A DNA stretch of 64,000 nt from Flavobacterium xanthum (GTDB lineage: Bacteria > Bacteroidota > Bacteroidia > Flavobacteriales > Flavobacteriaceae), in assembly GCF_900142695.1 (NCBI RefSeq), contig NZ_FRBU01000021.1, positions 1-64,000 on the forward strand, in the 5' to 3' direction. The notes beneath the pieces were generated by a model. The model did no database searches. It had not been told where the DNA came from and saw only the letters and a program-made list of their open reading frames with translations. Every line of letters starts with the position of its first letter. Positions within the stretch are counted from its first letter, which is position 1. Below, one piece after another: positions 8,650 through 16,350 of the stretch. A program made the translations under genes and the position numbers.

Positions 8650-9240
8650 CTAAAAGAGATACAGCAATGTGTCTCTTTTTTTTTAGGACTAATTTTTAGG
8701 AAAAATTAAGTAAATATAGGGTTCGAACCCGGACGATACCTCTAAAAGAGATACAGAAATGTGTCTCTTATTTTATATCTAATTTTTAATAAAAATGAAG
8801 TAAAGTTATAGTTCGAATCCGGACGATGCCTCTAAAGAGATACAGCAATGTGTCTCTTTTTTTATGTCTAATTTCTAGGAAAAATTAAGTAAATATAGGG
8901 TTCGGATCCGGACGATACCACTAAAAGAGATACAAAAATGTGTCTCTTTTTTTATGTCTAATTTTTAATAAAAATGAAGTAAAGTTATAGTTCGAATCCG
9001 GACGATGCCTCTAAAAGAGATACAGCAATGTGTCTCTTTTTTTATGTCAAATTTTTAGGAAAAATTAAGTAAATATAGCGTTCGAATCAAGACGATGCCA
9101 TAACAACAGATACAGAAATGTGTCTCTTTTTTTTAGGACTAATTTTTAGAAAAAATTAAGTAAGTTATAGTTCAAATCTGGATAATTTTCTAAAACGTAC
9201 AAAGTAATTTGGCGGTTTTTTAAAGTCTAATTTTAGAAGG
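8630..9240 (+). repeat. tandem array of tRNA-Cys 3' end plus terminator (seven ~90-bp units)
   Basis: The T-loop/acceptor segment starting TTCGAATCCGGACGATGCC recurs at 8630 (the tRNA itself), 8722, 8812, 8901, 8991, 9081 and 9171, with spacings of 92, 90, 89, 90, 90 and 90 bp. Each unit also carries the terminator hairpin (GAGATAC ... GTGTCTC plus T-run) and an AT-rich linker. Linkers come in two alternating types: AGGAAAAATTAAGTAAATAT before copies 2, 4 and 6, and AATAAAAATGAAGTAAAG before copies 3 and 5. This gives a higher-order period near 180 bp. Copies 6 and 7 are decayed. No copy contains the 5' half of the tRNA, so none can make a second tRNA. Confidence 0.92.
8652..8684 (+). terminator. 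intrinsic terminator of tRNA-Cys
   Basis: Nine-bp stem AAGAGATAC / GTGTCTCTT (one T-G wobble), loop AGCAAT, then a long T-run. The same hairpin recurs in the downstream repeats. Confidence 0.85.
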
Positions 9241-9356
9241 AATAAAAGAAGTTTACATTTTTAACCATTTGTAATTAAGAAAAATTAAGTCTACATCTTA
9301 ATAAAACTTAATTTATTAGTGATTTAAAAAAACTTAAATGACTTATATGTTTAAAT

Positions 9357-9396
9357 AAAAAGCCCTGAATATAAATAAATTACATTCAAGGCTTTT
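9357..9396 (-). terminator. terminator downstream of the LysE-family gene
   Basis: AAAAGCC-TGAAT ... ATTCA-GGCTTTT hairpin with an ~14-nt AT-rich loop, 21 bp past the stop codon of the minus-strand exporter gene. The stretch 9241-9356 shows only AT-rich sequence. Confidence 0.65.
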
Positions 9397-9416
9397 ACTA
9401 TTTTTTAAAATTATTA

Positions 9417-10094
9417 TTACTTATCTATTTTTTCAAATGCTTTTTTAACCATTTCTTTTTCTTCTGGGAACCAACCTTGCGTAATCAAAACGATACCAAA
9501 AACCATCATTATAATACTGATTCCTTTTTTAATTTTTAGAATATTTACAGGTGTAAGCTTTGTTTTTAACTGTTTTGCCAAAAGTATTTTAACACAATCA
9601 ACAACTAAATAAGAGATAATTACCGAGGTGAAAAAAGTGACCATTCTGGAGGTTTGCATTTCGAGTTTTGGTCCTACAGAAATGATAATTGCCAACCAAA
9701 AACCAAGAACACCAATATTAATGATATTCAATAGAAATCCTTTGATGAAAAGGCTTATATAGTTTTTTTTGACAATTTCCTTGTCGATAATATCCGTATT
9801 GATTTTCTGTTCTTTTTTTAACTGTATGAAGGAAATTATACCATAAGCCAACATTAATACTCCACCAAATATAAAAAGAGCCGGTTGATCTTTTAAACTT
9901 TGAATCAAGCGGTAACTGCCTAAATACGCAATTCCAATAAAAACAATATCCCCTAAAATAACTCCTAAATCGAATACCAAAGCCGCTCTAAATCCTTTTA
10001 TAATACTTGTTTCTAGTAAAATAAAAAAAACAGGACCAATCATAAAACTCAAGAAAATTCCCCAAGGAATACCAGCTAAAATGTCGTTTATCAT
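9417..10094 (-). CDS. LysE/RhtB-family amino-acid exporter
   Basis: Protein of 225 aa with about six transmembrane helices, the size and pattern of LysE-type exporters. It opens with the family-typical GIPWGIFLSFMIGPVFFILLETSI (residues 9-32), with GP in the first helix, followed by FRAALVFDLGVILGD. A charged cytoplasmic loop (about residues 95-110) separates the two halves. It would export an amino acid or similar metabolite across the inner membrane; substrate unknown. It is the last of a minus-strand group behind rnr and the GIN-domain gene, with a 44-bp gap to the latter. Confidence 0.85.
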   Translation of the reverse strand: MINDILAGIPWGIFLSFMIGPVFFILLETSIIKGFRAALVFDLGVILGDIVFIGIAYLGSYRLIQSLKDQPALFIFGGVLMLAYGIISFIQLKKEQKINTDIIDKEIVKKNYISLFIKGFLLNIINIGVLGFWLAIIISVGPKLEMQTSRMVTFFTSVIISYLVVDCVKILLAKQLKTKLTPVNILKIKKGISIIMMVFGIVLITQGWFPEEKEMVKKAFEKIDK

Positions 10095-10138
10095 TAAAAA
10101 TTTAAATTTATTACGCTAAAATCTAAACCAAAGTACTA

Positions 10139-10804
10139 CTATTTTTCTAAAATTGTACCTCCAATGAAAACTTCCTTGTTAATCTGTTTGGGTTTACCGT
10201 AGATAAATATAGAGCCACCAGCACGAACTTTTGCATCAACTAATGTTGAGGCATTAATTTCAGATTTTCCTCCTGCAGCAACGCTTATTGTAGTTTGTAA
10301 AGTCTCTAAATCCTTAGCGTTTAAAATTCCTCCAGAAGTTATTACAACATCTTGATTTTTCGCTTTTCCTGATAAAGTAATTATTCCACCAGCATTCGCC
10401 TTTACATTTACTTTGTCAACATCTATATCTAAATTAATTTCTCCTCCTGATTTTGCATTTAAATCTAAGCTTGTTTGTTTGAAATCTTCTTCACTGGAAA
10501 CATAGCTTCCCTCGCTCACAGCAATACTTTCGAGGTTTTTAAAATATAATTTAACCATAATATCTTCACCGGATAATAATTGTGGAAAAGGCATTCTAAT
10601 CTTTAATTCTCCATTTTTATTTACCGTTTCTACTTCATCAGCGCGTGCTCCAGTTACGACAATCTTATTTTCAGATGCAGGAATTAATTTGACATTGATT
10701 TTATCAAATACTTTAACTTCATCAAAATCCCCTAAGTTTCTAGTTACTTGTGCTTGTGTTATTTGACTTAAAAATACAAAAGCAATAATCACTAATTTTT
10801 TCAT
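10139..10804 (-). CDS. GIN-domain (DUF2807) secreted protein
   Basis: Protein of 221 aa with a signal peptide (residues 1-18, ending ITQAQ) and a putative auto-transporter adhesin head GIN domain. The pattern NLGDFDEVKVFDKINVKLIPA and the repeated glycine/serine turns (SEGSYVSSE, AKSGGEINLD, NAGGIITLSG, TSGGILNAKD, AAGGKSEI, RAGGSIFIYG) mark successive turns of a right-handed beta-helix-like fold. It lies 5 bp after rnr and is probably co-transcribed. In Bacteroidota these are abundant periplasmic or surface proteins of unknown role. Confidence 0.85.
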   Translation of the reverse strand: MKKLVIIAFVFLSQITQAQVTRNLGDFDEVKVFDKINVKLIPASENKIVVTGARADEVETVNKNGELKIRMPFPQLLSGEDIMVKLYFKNLESIAVSEGSYVSSEEDFKQTSLDLNAKSGGEINLDIDVDKVNVKANAGGIITLSGKAKNQDVVITSGGILNAKDLETLQTTISVAAGGKSEINASTLVDAKVRAGGSIFIYGKPKQINKEVFIGGTILEK

Positions 10805-10809
10805 TTTAT

Positions 10810-12999
10810 CTATTTTAATGGTTCTTCAATTCTTCTTAAAAAATTAAAATCCAATTGTTTTTTAACTAAATCGGCATTTTTTACTTTAACGTAAATTTCA
10901 TCTCCTAATTGTAATAATTTACCAGAAGTTGCGCCGGTTAGTGCATATTGTTTTTCGTCAAAAGTGTAGTAATCGTCTTTTATATCTCGAATTCTACACA
11001 TTCCTTCACATTTATTTTCGATGATTTCTACATAGATTCCCCATTCGGTTACACCCGAAATTACTCCTAAAAATTCCTGATCCTGATGATCTTGCATGTA
11101 TTTTACCTGCATGTATTTGATAGAATCTCGTTCCGCATTGGTTGCTAAACCTTCCATTGTGGAGGAATGTAAGCACTTGGTTTCATAGGTTTCTTCATCA
11201 GCAGATTTTCCACCATCGAGATAATGCTGCAATAATCGGTGCACCATTACATCTGGGTAACGACGAATTGGTGATGTAAAATGAGAATAATATTCAAAAG
11301 CCAAGCCGTAATGTCCAATGTTATCTGTAGAATATTTGGCTTTACTCATACTTCTAATCGCTAAAGTATCAATAAGATTTTGTTCTTTTTTACCATTTAC
11401 ATCTTCCATTAATTTATTCAAAGCTTGTGAAATAGAACCTTGTTTGAAATCAATTTTATGTCCAAACTTGGCAATTACTGCTTGCATCGCAAAAAGTTTA
11501 TCCTCATTTGGCTCATCGTGAATTCTATAAATAAAAGTTTTCTTTTGTTTTCCAATGAATTCTGCTACTTTTTTATTGGCTAAAAGCATGAATTCTTCAA
11601 TCAGATGATTGGCATCTTTGGAAACTTTAAAATAAACGCCTTGAGGTTCTCCAGCTTCATCTAAATTAAATTTTACTTCTACTTTATCAAAAGAAATGGC
11701 ACCATCAGCCATTCTTCTTTTTCTAAGAATTTTAGCTAATTCATCCATTTTTAGCGTCGCAGCAACAATTGCTTCTGAAACTTGATACGAACTTCCTGTA
11801 ATCGAAATTTCTTCCGGAATCACATCGTCTTTGGTTTCTATGATGTACTGCGCTTCTTCGTAAGCAAAACGTTGATCGGAATAAATTACCGTTCTTCCAA
11901 ACCATTGATTCACCACTTCAGAAGTTTCTGTGATTTCAAATATAGCCGAAAACGTATATTTTTCTTCATTTGGACGTAAAGAACACGCAAAATTGGACAA
12001 CACTTCCGGTAACATGGGCACTACTCTATCCACTAAATAAACGGATGTTGCTCTTTGATATGCTTCATCATCCAGAATTGTTCCTTCTTGTAAATAATAA
12101 GAAACATCGGCAATGTGAATACCAATTTCGTAATTACCATTTTCTAATTTTTTGAATGAAAGTGCATCATCAAAATCCTTTGCATCTTTTGGATCAATAG
12201 TAAAAGTCAATGTATCGCGCATGTCGCGACGTTTGGCAATTTCACTTTCTTCTATCGAAGTATCGATTTTTTGTGCAAACGTTTCTACTTCAATAGGAAA
12301 CTCTGACGGTAGTCCGTATTCAGCAAGAATCGCATGGATTTCTGTATCGTGTTCTCCTGGTTTCCCTAAAACTTTAATTACGGAACCAAAAGGACTATCC
12401 GCTCTGGCTGGCCAATCTTCGATATGAACTAAAACTACATCGCCTTGCTCCGCCTCGCCTATTTTATCCTTTGGAATAAAAATATCAGTGTACATTTTTG
12501 GATTTGCAGTAGAAACAAAAGCAAAATTAGCTTGGATGTCAATTACACCAACAAAATCTGTTTTATTTCTTTCTAATACTTCAATAACTTCACCTTCAGG
12601 TTTTTTACCACTTCTTTTGTTATAAACATACACTTTGACAATATCTTTGTCTAAAGCATGATTTAAATTATTGGTAGGAATAAAAACATCATCTTCTAAA
12701 TCAGCACATACAAAATAGGCTGTTTTACGCCCAGTCATGTCAATTTTACCTTCGTAATAGTCCTTGCTGATTGCTTTTATTAAATATTTTCCAGGTTCTG
12801 ATTCTATAATTTTGTTTTGCGAAGCCAGAATCTTCAAATCTTTAATAATTTGGTTTCTGCTCTCAGTATCATCGAGCTCCAACTTTGCTCCTATTTGTTT
12901 ATAATTGAATGCTTTATTAGCACTTTGCGATAATATTTTTACTATTTTTTCAGAGAAGTCTTTCCCTTTTTTTACCGGCTTTCTTAATCTTTTACTCAT
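10810..12999 (-). CDS. rnr: ribonuclease R
   Basis: 3'-5' exoribonuclease of 729 aa that degrades structured RNA. The order is: basic N-terminus with a helix-turn-helix-like region (residues 20-75), two cold-shock OB folds (about 75-240), the RNB catalytic domain with the metal-binding motif FTIDPKDAKDFDDAL (near residue 270) and the HFTSPIRRYPDVMVHR signature (near residue 585), and a C-terminal S1 domain (about 640-722). Length and motifs are standard. It heads a minus-strand operon with the GIN protein and exporter. It is the last gene before the putative origin, pointing away from it. Confidence 0.96.
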   Translation of the reverse strand: MSKRLRKPVKKGKDFSEKIVKILSQSANKAFNYKQIGAKLELDDTESRNQIIKDLKILASQNKIIESEPGKYLIKAISKDYYEGKIDMTGRKTAYFVCADLEDDVFIPTNNLNHALDKDIVKVYVYNKRSGKKPEGEVIEVLERNKTDFVGVIDIQANFAFVSTANPKMYTDIFIPKDKIGEAEQGDVVLVHIEDWPARADSPFGSVIKVLGKPGEHDTEIHAILAEYGLPSEFPIEVETFAQKIDTSIEESEIAKRRDMRDTLTFTIDPKDAKDFDDALSFKKLENGNYEIGIHIADVSYYLQEGTILDDEAYQRATSVYLVDRVVPMLPEVLSNFACSLRPNEEKYTFSAIFEITETSEVVNQWFGRTVIYSDQRFAYEEAQYIIETKDDVIPEEISITGSSYQVSEAIVAATLKMDELAKILRKRRMADGAISFDKVEVKFNLDEAGEPQGVYFKVSKDANHLIEEFMLLANKKVAEFIGKQKKTFIYRIHDEPNEDKLFAMQAVIAKFGHKIDFKQGSISQALNKLMEDVNGKKEQNLIDTLAIRSMSKAKYSTDNIGHYGLAFEYYSHFTSPIRRYPDVMVHRLLQHYLDGGKSADEETYETKCLHSSTMEGLATNAERDSIKYMQVKYMQDHQDQEFLGVISGVTEWGIYVEIIENKCEGMCRIRDIKDDYYTFDEKQYALTGATSGKLLQLGDEIYVKVKNADLVKKQLDFNFLRRIEEPLK

Positions 13000-13117
13000 A
13001 AATCTGTTCTTAAAAGTCTAAAATTACAAAATACTAAACTGTTATCCATAAAGAGTGCACAGTTTTAAAGAAAATATAACTTTACAGAATAGTTGTATCT
13101 TTATAAAAAGTATTAAA

Positions 13118-13351
13118 ATGGAAGATTTTCAAACTATTGCAATTTTCAATTATTCCCATGAAATTGTAGTAATAAAGCATTTGCTAGAGCAGGAAGAGAT
13201 TAACTTTTTTTTTGAAAATGAAACGTTGGTATCCATCGATCCTTTTGGCAGTTTCGCATACGGTGGAATCAAACTCAAAATTCACTTCAACGATTTTGAA
13301 AAAGTTCAAGAACTGTTAGATAATTTGAATAGCAATTTGAAAATTGTTTGA
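13118..13351 (+). CDS. DUF2007-type small protein (putative signal-transducing)
   Basis: Protein of 77 aa beginning MEDFQTIAIFNYSHEIVVIKHLLEQ, the usual opening of DUF2007 proteins. They have a ferredoxin-like fold in which the pattern 'hydrophobic strand - helix - strand' is followed by a glycine-rich turn and an ELLD-like C-terminal helix (EKVQELLDNL). An in-frame upstream extension to 13055 exists but uses unlikely sequence; the ATG at 13118 follows a -7-like TATCTTTA and fits the family. Cytoplasmic, function not established. It faces the putative origin region. Confidence 0.75.
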   Translation: MEDFQTIAIFNYSHEIVVIKHLLEQEEINFFFENETLVSIDPFGSFAYGGIKLKIHFNDFEKVQELLDNLNSNLKIV

Positions 13352-13379
13352 AACTGAAATCAATCTAAAATCATTTTTT

Positions 13380-13935
13380 TGACTTTAATTTTTTTGAAAG
13401 TTGTCAACATATATTAATATAAACAAAAAGAAAAATTAAATTTAAATTATTTTTTGGTTGTTATTATAGCTTGTTAATAGTGGCAATAAATTTATTTTAA
13501 AACGCATTGAAATCAAGTTTAAAGATGTTATTGGGAGTTATTAACATACTTATCTTAGGATAAAGTATTCGTTTTAAAGGGTTTTTATATTTTAATTAAC
13601 AATGGTTGATAACAGAAAGACTATTGGTTTTGTAAATAACTCACACTACTCCTTTTTGTTGATAACCTACTTTTTAATATTGATAACTATTCTAAAATTT
13701 TATCAAACTAAATTAGGTTTTAAAAAACAGGTTTTGGATTACTTATTTTTATTTAAGTACCCAAAAAAACTTCTAAAATTCTATCCGAACTTATCAACAT
13801 TTAATGTTAACTTAAAGTTAACTGAATATCAAGCAATTAGGTTTCGCTATTAACAATGTAAATTTTTAACATTTAAAGTAGATAATTTATATTGATTTAC
13901 AGCTATTTATACAGATAATCCAATTGTTGATAACT
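13380..13935. other. candidate chromosomal replication origin (oriC) with DnaA-box-like cluster
   Basis: Gene-free, very AT-rich stretch between the DUF2007 gene and rpiB. The nonamer TTATCAACA, one base off the classical TTATCCACA DnaA box, occurs exactly at 13791 (+), 13657-13665 (-) and 13925-13933 (-). One-mismatch relatives occur at 13401 (TTGTCAACA), 13538 (TTATTAACA), 13604-13612 (-, TTATCAACC) and 13678-13686 (-, TTATCAATA). TTATCCATA lies at 13042, and extended AT tracts lie at 13430-13460 and 13580-13600. rnr and its neighbours run left from here and most genes to the right run right, as expected around an origin. No dnaA is in the window, and Bacteroidota origins are often away from dnaA. 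Inferred, not proven. Confidence 0.55.
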
Positions 13936-14059
13936 GCTAATTGTATCACGGACTGTTAGTTACAGTTTTGGTAATTTACATTATTTATGATACCCAAATA
14001 AAATTGAAAAATCTATCAAAGAAGCGAAATTTAAATTCCTCATACTAGATTACTTTATT

Positions 14060-14067
14060 TAAATTTG
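14060..14067 (+). promoter_or_regulatory. -7 element for rpiB
   Basis: TAAATTTG, a TAnnTTTG match, 26 nt before the rpiB ATG. Confidence 0.45.
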
Positions 14068-14092
14068 CAGCACACAACTTAAAACATATCAT

Positions 14093-14521
14093 ATGAAAAT
14101 CTCCATAGGAAACGATCACGCAGGACCGGATTACAAAAAAGCAATCGTTGAAATGCTTGAAGCAAAAGGACATGAAGTAATGAATTACGGAACCGATTCA
14201 GTGGAAAGCGTAGATTATCCTGATTTTGGTCGTCCTGTAGCCACAGATGTTGCTGAAGGAAAAGCTGATTTTGGAATTGTTATTTGCGGAAGCGGAAACG
14301 GAATTTCAATGACAGCAAATAAGCAATCTAAAGTTCGTGCGGCTTTATGCTGGATGAAGGAAATTGCGGTTTTAGCTCGTCAGCACAATGATGCCAATAT
14401 TATTAGTATTCCTGCTCGTTTCACTTCAATTCCTCAAGCAGTAGAAATGGTCGATGCCTTTTTAAACACGGATTTTGAAGGTGGAAGACACCAAACAAGA
14501 GTAGACAAGATTAGCTGTTAG
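14093..14521 (+). CDS. rpiB: ribose 5-phosphate isomerase B
   Basis: Protein of 142 aa that interconverts ribose 5-phosphate and ribulose 5-phosphate in the pentose phosphate pathway. It opens with MKISIGNDHAGPDYK (Asp8, His9), has the DYPDFG motif and the active-site loop ICGSGNGISMTANK (near residues 65-80) where family members have Cys. The DANIISIPARFT segment binds phosphate. Length is typical for RpiB/LacAB. Transcribed alone, with a strong terminator 45 bp after the stop. Confidence 0.95.
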   Translation: MKISIGNDHAGPDYKKAIVEMLEAKGHEVMNYGTDSVESVDYPDFGRPVATDVAEGKADFGIVICGSGNGISMTANKQSKVRAALCWMKEIAVLARQHNDANIISIPARFTSIPQAVEMVDAFLNTDFEGGRHQTRVDKISC

Positions 14522-14564
14522 TAAAACAAAATAAAATAGGACGTTAGAACCTATTGTCTTAGAG

Positions 14565-14604
14565 AAATCGCCGAATTATTTCAAAACAATTCGGCGATTT
14601 TTTA
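14565..14604 (+). terminator. terminator of rpiB
   Basis: Perfect 13-bp stem AAATCGCCGAATT / AATTCGGCGATTT with a 10-nt loop, followed by T residues. Confidence 0.85.
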
Positions 14605-14627
14605 TTTCAAATGACTAAATTTATAGT

Positions 14628-14685
14628 AATTCGGTCAACGCACTGACTGAATTAACGTTAATTTGGTCAGTGCGTTGACCGAATT
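14628..14685. repeat. 20-bp perfect inverted repeat overlapping the ATPase promoter
   Basis: Left arm 14628-14647 and right arm 14666-14685 are perfectly complementary over 20 bp (GGTCAACGCACTGAC core), around an 18-nt centre containing TTAACGTTAA. GAATTAACGTT is also repeated directly at 14649 and 14681. The right arm contributes the TTG (14675-14677) that sits 21 bp before the -7 element. It may be an operator for the downstream ATPase or the scar of a palindromic element. Confidence 0.8.
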
Positions 14686-14698
14686 AACGTTTTTTACT

Positions 14699-14706
14699 TA
14701 TATTTG
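14699..14706 (+). promoter_or_regulatory. promoter of the AAA/DUF4143 ATPase
   Basis: TATATTTG (-7) with TTG at 14675-14677 as -33, spacer 21 bp. The start codon is 23 nt downstream. The -33 lies inside the inverted repeat. Confidence 0.5.
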
Positions 14707-14729
14707 TTCTAGATTTCTAAAACAATAAT

Positions 14730-15872
14730 ATGGGAAATTATTTTAACAGAGCGATTGTTCAAGAATTTAATCGAAAATTACTTCCAAATAAAGTCTTGAT
14801 TTTATTAGGGGCAAGACGTGTGGGAAAAACGGAACTGATAACAAATTATCTTCAAACCATTCCCAGTGAAAGTTACTTGAAACTTAATGGAGAAGATATT
14901 AACGACTCGAATTTACTCAAGGAACGTTCCGTGAGCAATTACCAACGATTGTTGATGAATATCGATTTATTAGTAATAGACGAAGCACAAATTATTCCTG
15001 ATATCGGTTTGATTTTAAAATTGATTGTTGATTCTATTCCTGGTATAAAAATCATTGCGACGGGTTCTTCTATATTTGATTTGAATAATAATTTGGGCGA
15101 GCCTTTAGTGGGGCGAAAAAACACTTTATATCTTTTTCCATTGGCACAAATTGAGTTTGCTCCTTATGAAAATTACAAACAAACCAGCGAGAATCTAGAG
15201 CAACGATTGCTTTTTGGTGGTTATCCGGAACTAGAGCAATACGTGGATTGGGAAGATAAAAAAGAGTATTTGTATGAAATCATCAATTCGTATTTGTTAA
15301 AAGACATTTTGATATTTGATGGCATCAAACATTCTGATAAAATATACGATTTGTTGCGCTTGATAGCGTATCAGGTAGGGAAAGAAGTTTCGTTGTTGGA
15401 GCTGGCAACTCAATTACACATGTCTAAAAATACAGTTGCAAATTATTTAGATTTGCTTTCTAAAGTTTTTATTGTCTTCAAAGTAGAAGGTTTTAGCAGG
15501 AATCTTCGAAAGGAAATTGTAAAATCCAGTCGCTGGTATTTTTATGACAATGGCATTCGGAATGGTATTATCAATAACTTTAATCGTTTGGATTCTAGGA
15601 CTGATATTGGCGATTTATGGGAAAATTATCTTGCTTCAGAAAGAGTTAAAAAACAAAATTATCAAAAGATAAAAGCTAAAAATTATTTTTGGAGAACGTA
15701 TGATCAGCAAGAACTGGATTGGTTGGAAGAAATAGGAGAAGAACTGGCTGGATTTGAGTTTAAATGGAGTGAAACTAAAAAAGTCAAAATCCCTGCTGCT
15801 TTCGCAAAAGCATATCCGGATGCTACTTTTGAAGTAATAAACAAGAGTAATTATTTAGATTTTATAACATAG
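14730..15872 (+). CDS. AAA ATPase with DUF4143 domain
   Basis: Protein of 380 aa of the archaeal-type ATPase group common in Bacteroidota. Walker A is GARRVGKT at residues 27-34 and Walker B LLVIDEAQ at about 79-86, followed by a sensor TGSS near residue 112. The C-terminal DUF4143 part includes a helix-turn-helix-like segment (ATQLHMSKNTVANYLDLL, about 222-240) and a PD-(D/E)XK-like stretch near the end (LDWLEEIGEELAGFEFKW), where the residues E..D...E..K are seen. Cellular role unknown; often considered a mobile or defence-like accessory gene. It overlaps the convergent DUF1294 gene by 22 bp. Confidence 0.85.
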   Translation: MGNYFNRAIVQEFNRKLLPNKVLILLGARRVGKTELITNYLQTIPSESYLKLNGEDINDSNLLKERSVSNYQRLLMNIDLLVIDEAQIIPDIGLILKLIVDSIPGIKIIATGSSIFDLNNNLGEPLVGRKNTLYLFPLAQIEFAPYENYKQTSENLEQRLLFGGYPELEQYVDWEDKKEYLYEIINSYLLKDILIFDGIKHSDKIYDLLRLIAYQVGKEVSLLELATQLHMSKNTVANYLDLLSKVFIVFKVEGFSRNLRKEIVKSSRWYFYDNGIRNGIINNFNRLDSRTDIGDLWENYLASERVKKQNYQKIKAKNYFWRTYDQQELDWLEEIGEELAGFEFKWSETKKVKIPAAFAKAYPDATFEVINKSNYLDFIT

Positions 15873-16120
15873 AAATACACTAAAATAATCTGTAGCATTG
15901 CAATTAAAAAATACTTCCATAAAAAAGACCTTTTTGCTGTTTTATGTCTAAAAAAAAGCATCGCTAATCCGGAACCAATCGTACCGCCTATTGCACTTGT
16001 AAGTAATAAACTTCGCTCTGAAACGCGTCTTTTTTGCTGAATAGCCAGTCGTTTGTCTATTCCAATTATTGAAAAAGCTATTAAGTTACTAAGAGGAAAA
16101 TACCAAAATAGAAAAGACAT
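15851..16120 (-). CDS. DUF1294 small membrane protein
   Basis: Protein of 89 aa from ATG 16120, with three to four hydrophobic segments and the DUF1294 signature SNLIAFSIIGIDKRLAIQ near the N-terminus, followed by the RRVSERSLLLTSAIGGTIGS stretch and a C-terminal membrane helix. A longer reading from a TTG at 16174 adds 18 residues, but the ATG form matches the usual N-terminus. Function unknown. Its 3' end overlaps the ATPase gene tail-to-tail by 22 bp. Confidence 0.8.
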   Translation of the reverse strand: MSFLFWYFPLSNLIAFSIIGIDKRLAIQQKRRVSERSLLLTSAIGGTIGSGLAMLFFRHKTAKRSFLWKYFLIAMLQIILVYFYVIKSK

Positions 16121-16271
16121 AAACAGGGGATTTTGAACCAAAGATAACACTTTGGCAGCATAAAAAGCGAACAATAGTAAATGGTCTAATTAGAATACTA
16201 TCCTTACAATTATAATGGACTGGTTGTGATTCAAATTTTGTAAACGCATAAAAAAATAGTGGTTCAAAACA

Positions 16272-16315
16272 GAAATTCCAATCTTGAAAACATAATTTTT
16301 CGAGATTGGAATTTC
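16272..16315 (-). terminator. terminator of the carbohydrate-binding-like gene
   Basis: Perfect 13-bp stem GAAATTCCAATCT / AGATTGGAATTTC with an ~18-nt loop, 36 bp past the minus-strand stop codon. Confidence 0.75.
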
Positions 16316-16350
16316 ATTTTTTGATTAATCGGATTAAAAATTTAGATCTA

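Noticed and set aside
8650-9240. Regular repeats considered as a CRISPR array
   Set aside because: Whole ~90-bp units repeat, including the linkers; there are no unique spacers and no cas genes, and the unit derives from the tRNA 3' end and terminator.
13602-13853. 83-codon open frame between DUF2007 and rpiB
   Set aside because: Low-complexity Phe/Leu/Lys translation without family resemblance; it overlaps the DnaA-box-like nonamers and arises from extreme AT content.
14628-14685. Inverted repeat as an invertible promoter switch
   Set aside because: The -7 element and start codon lie outside the arms, the enclosed segment is only 18 bp, and no recombinase gene is adjacent.
16121-16174. Longer DUF1294 reading from a TTG
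   Set aside because: The family N-terminus begins close to the ATG at 16120; the extension adds no recognised feature.
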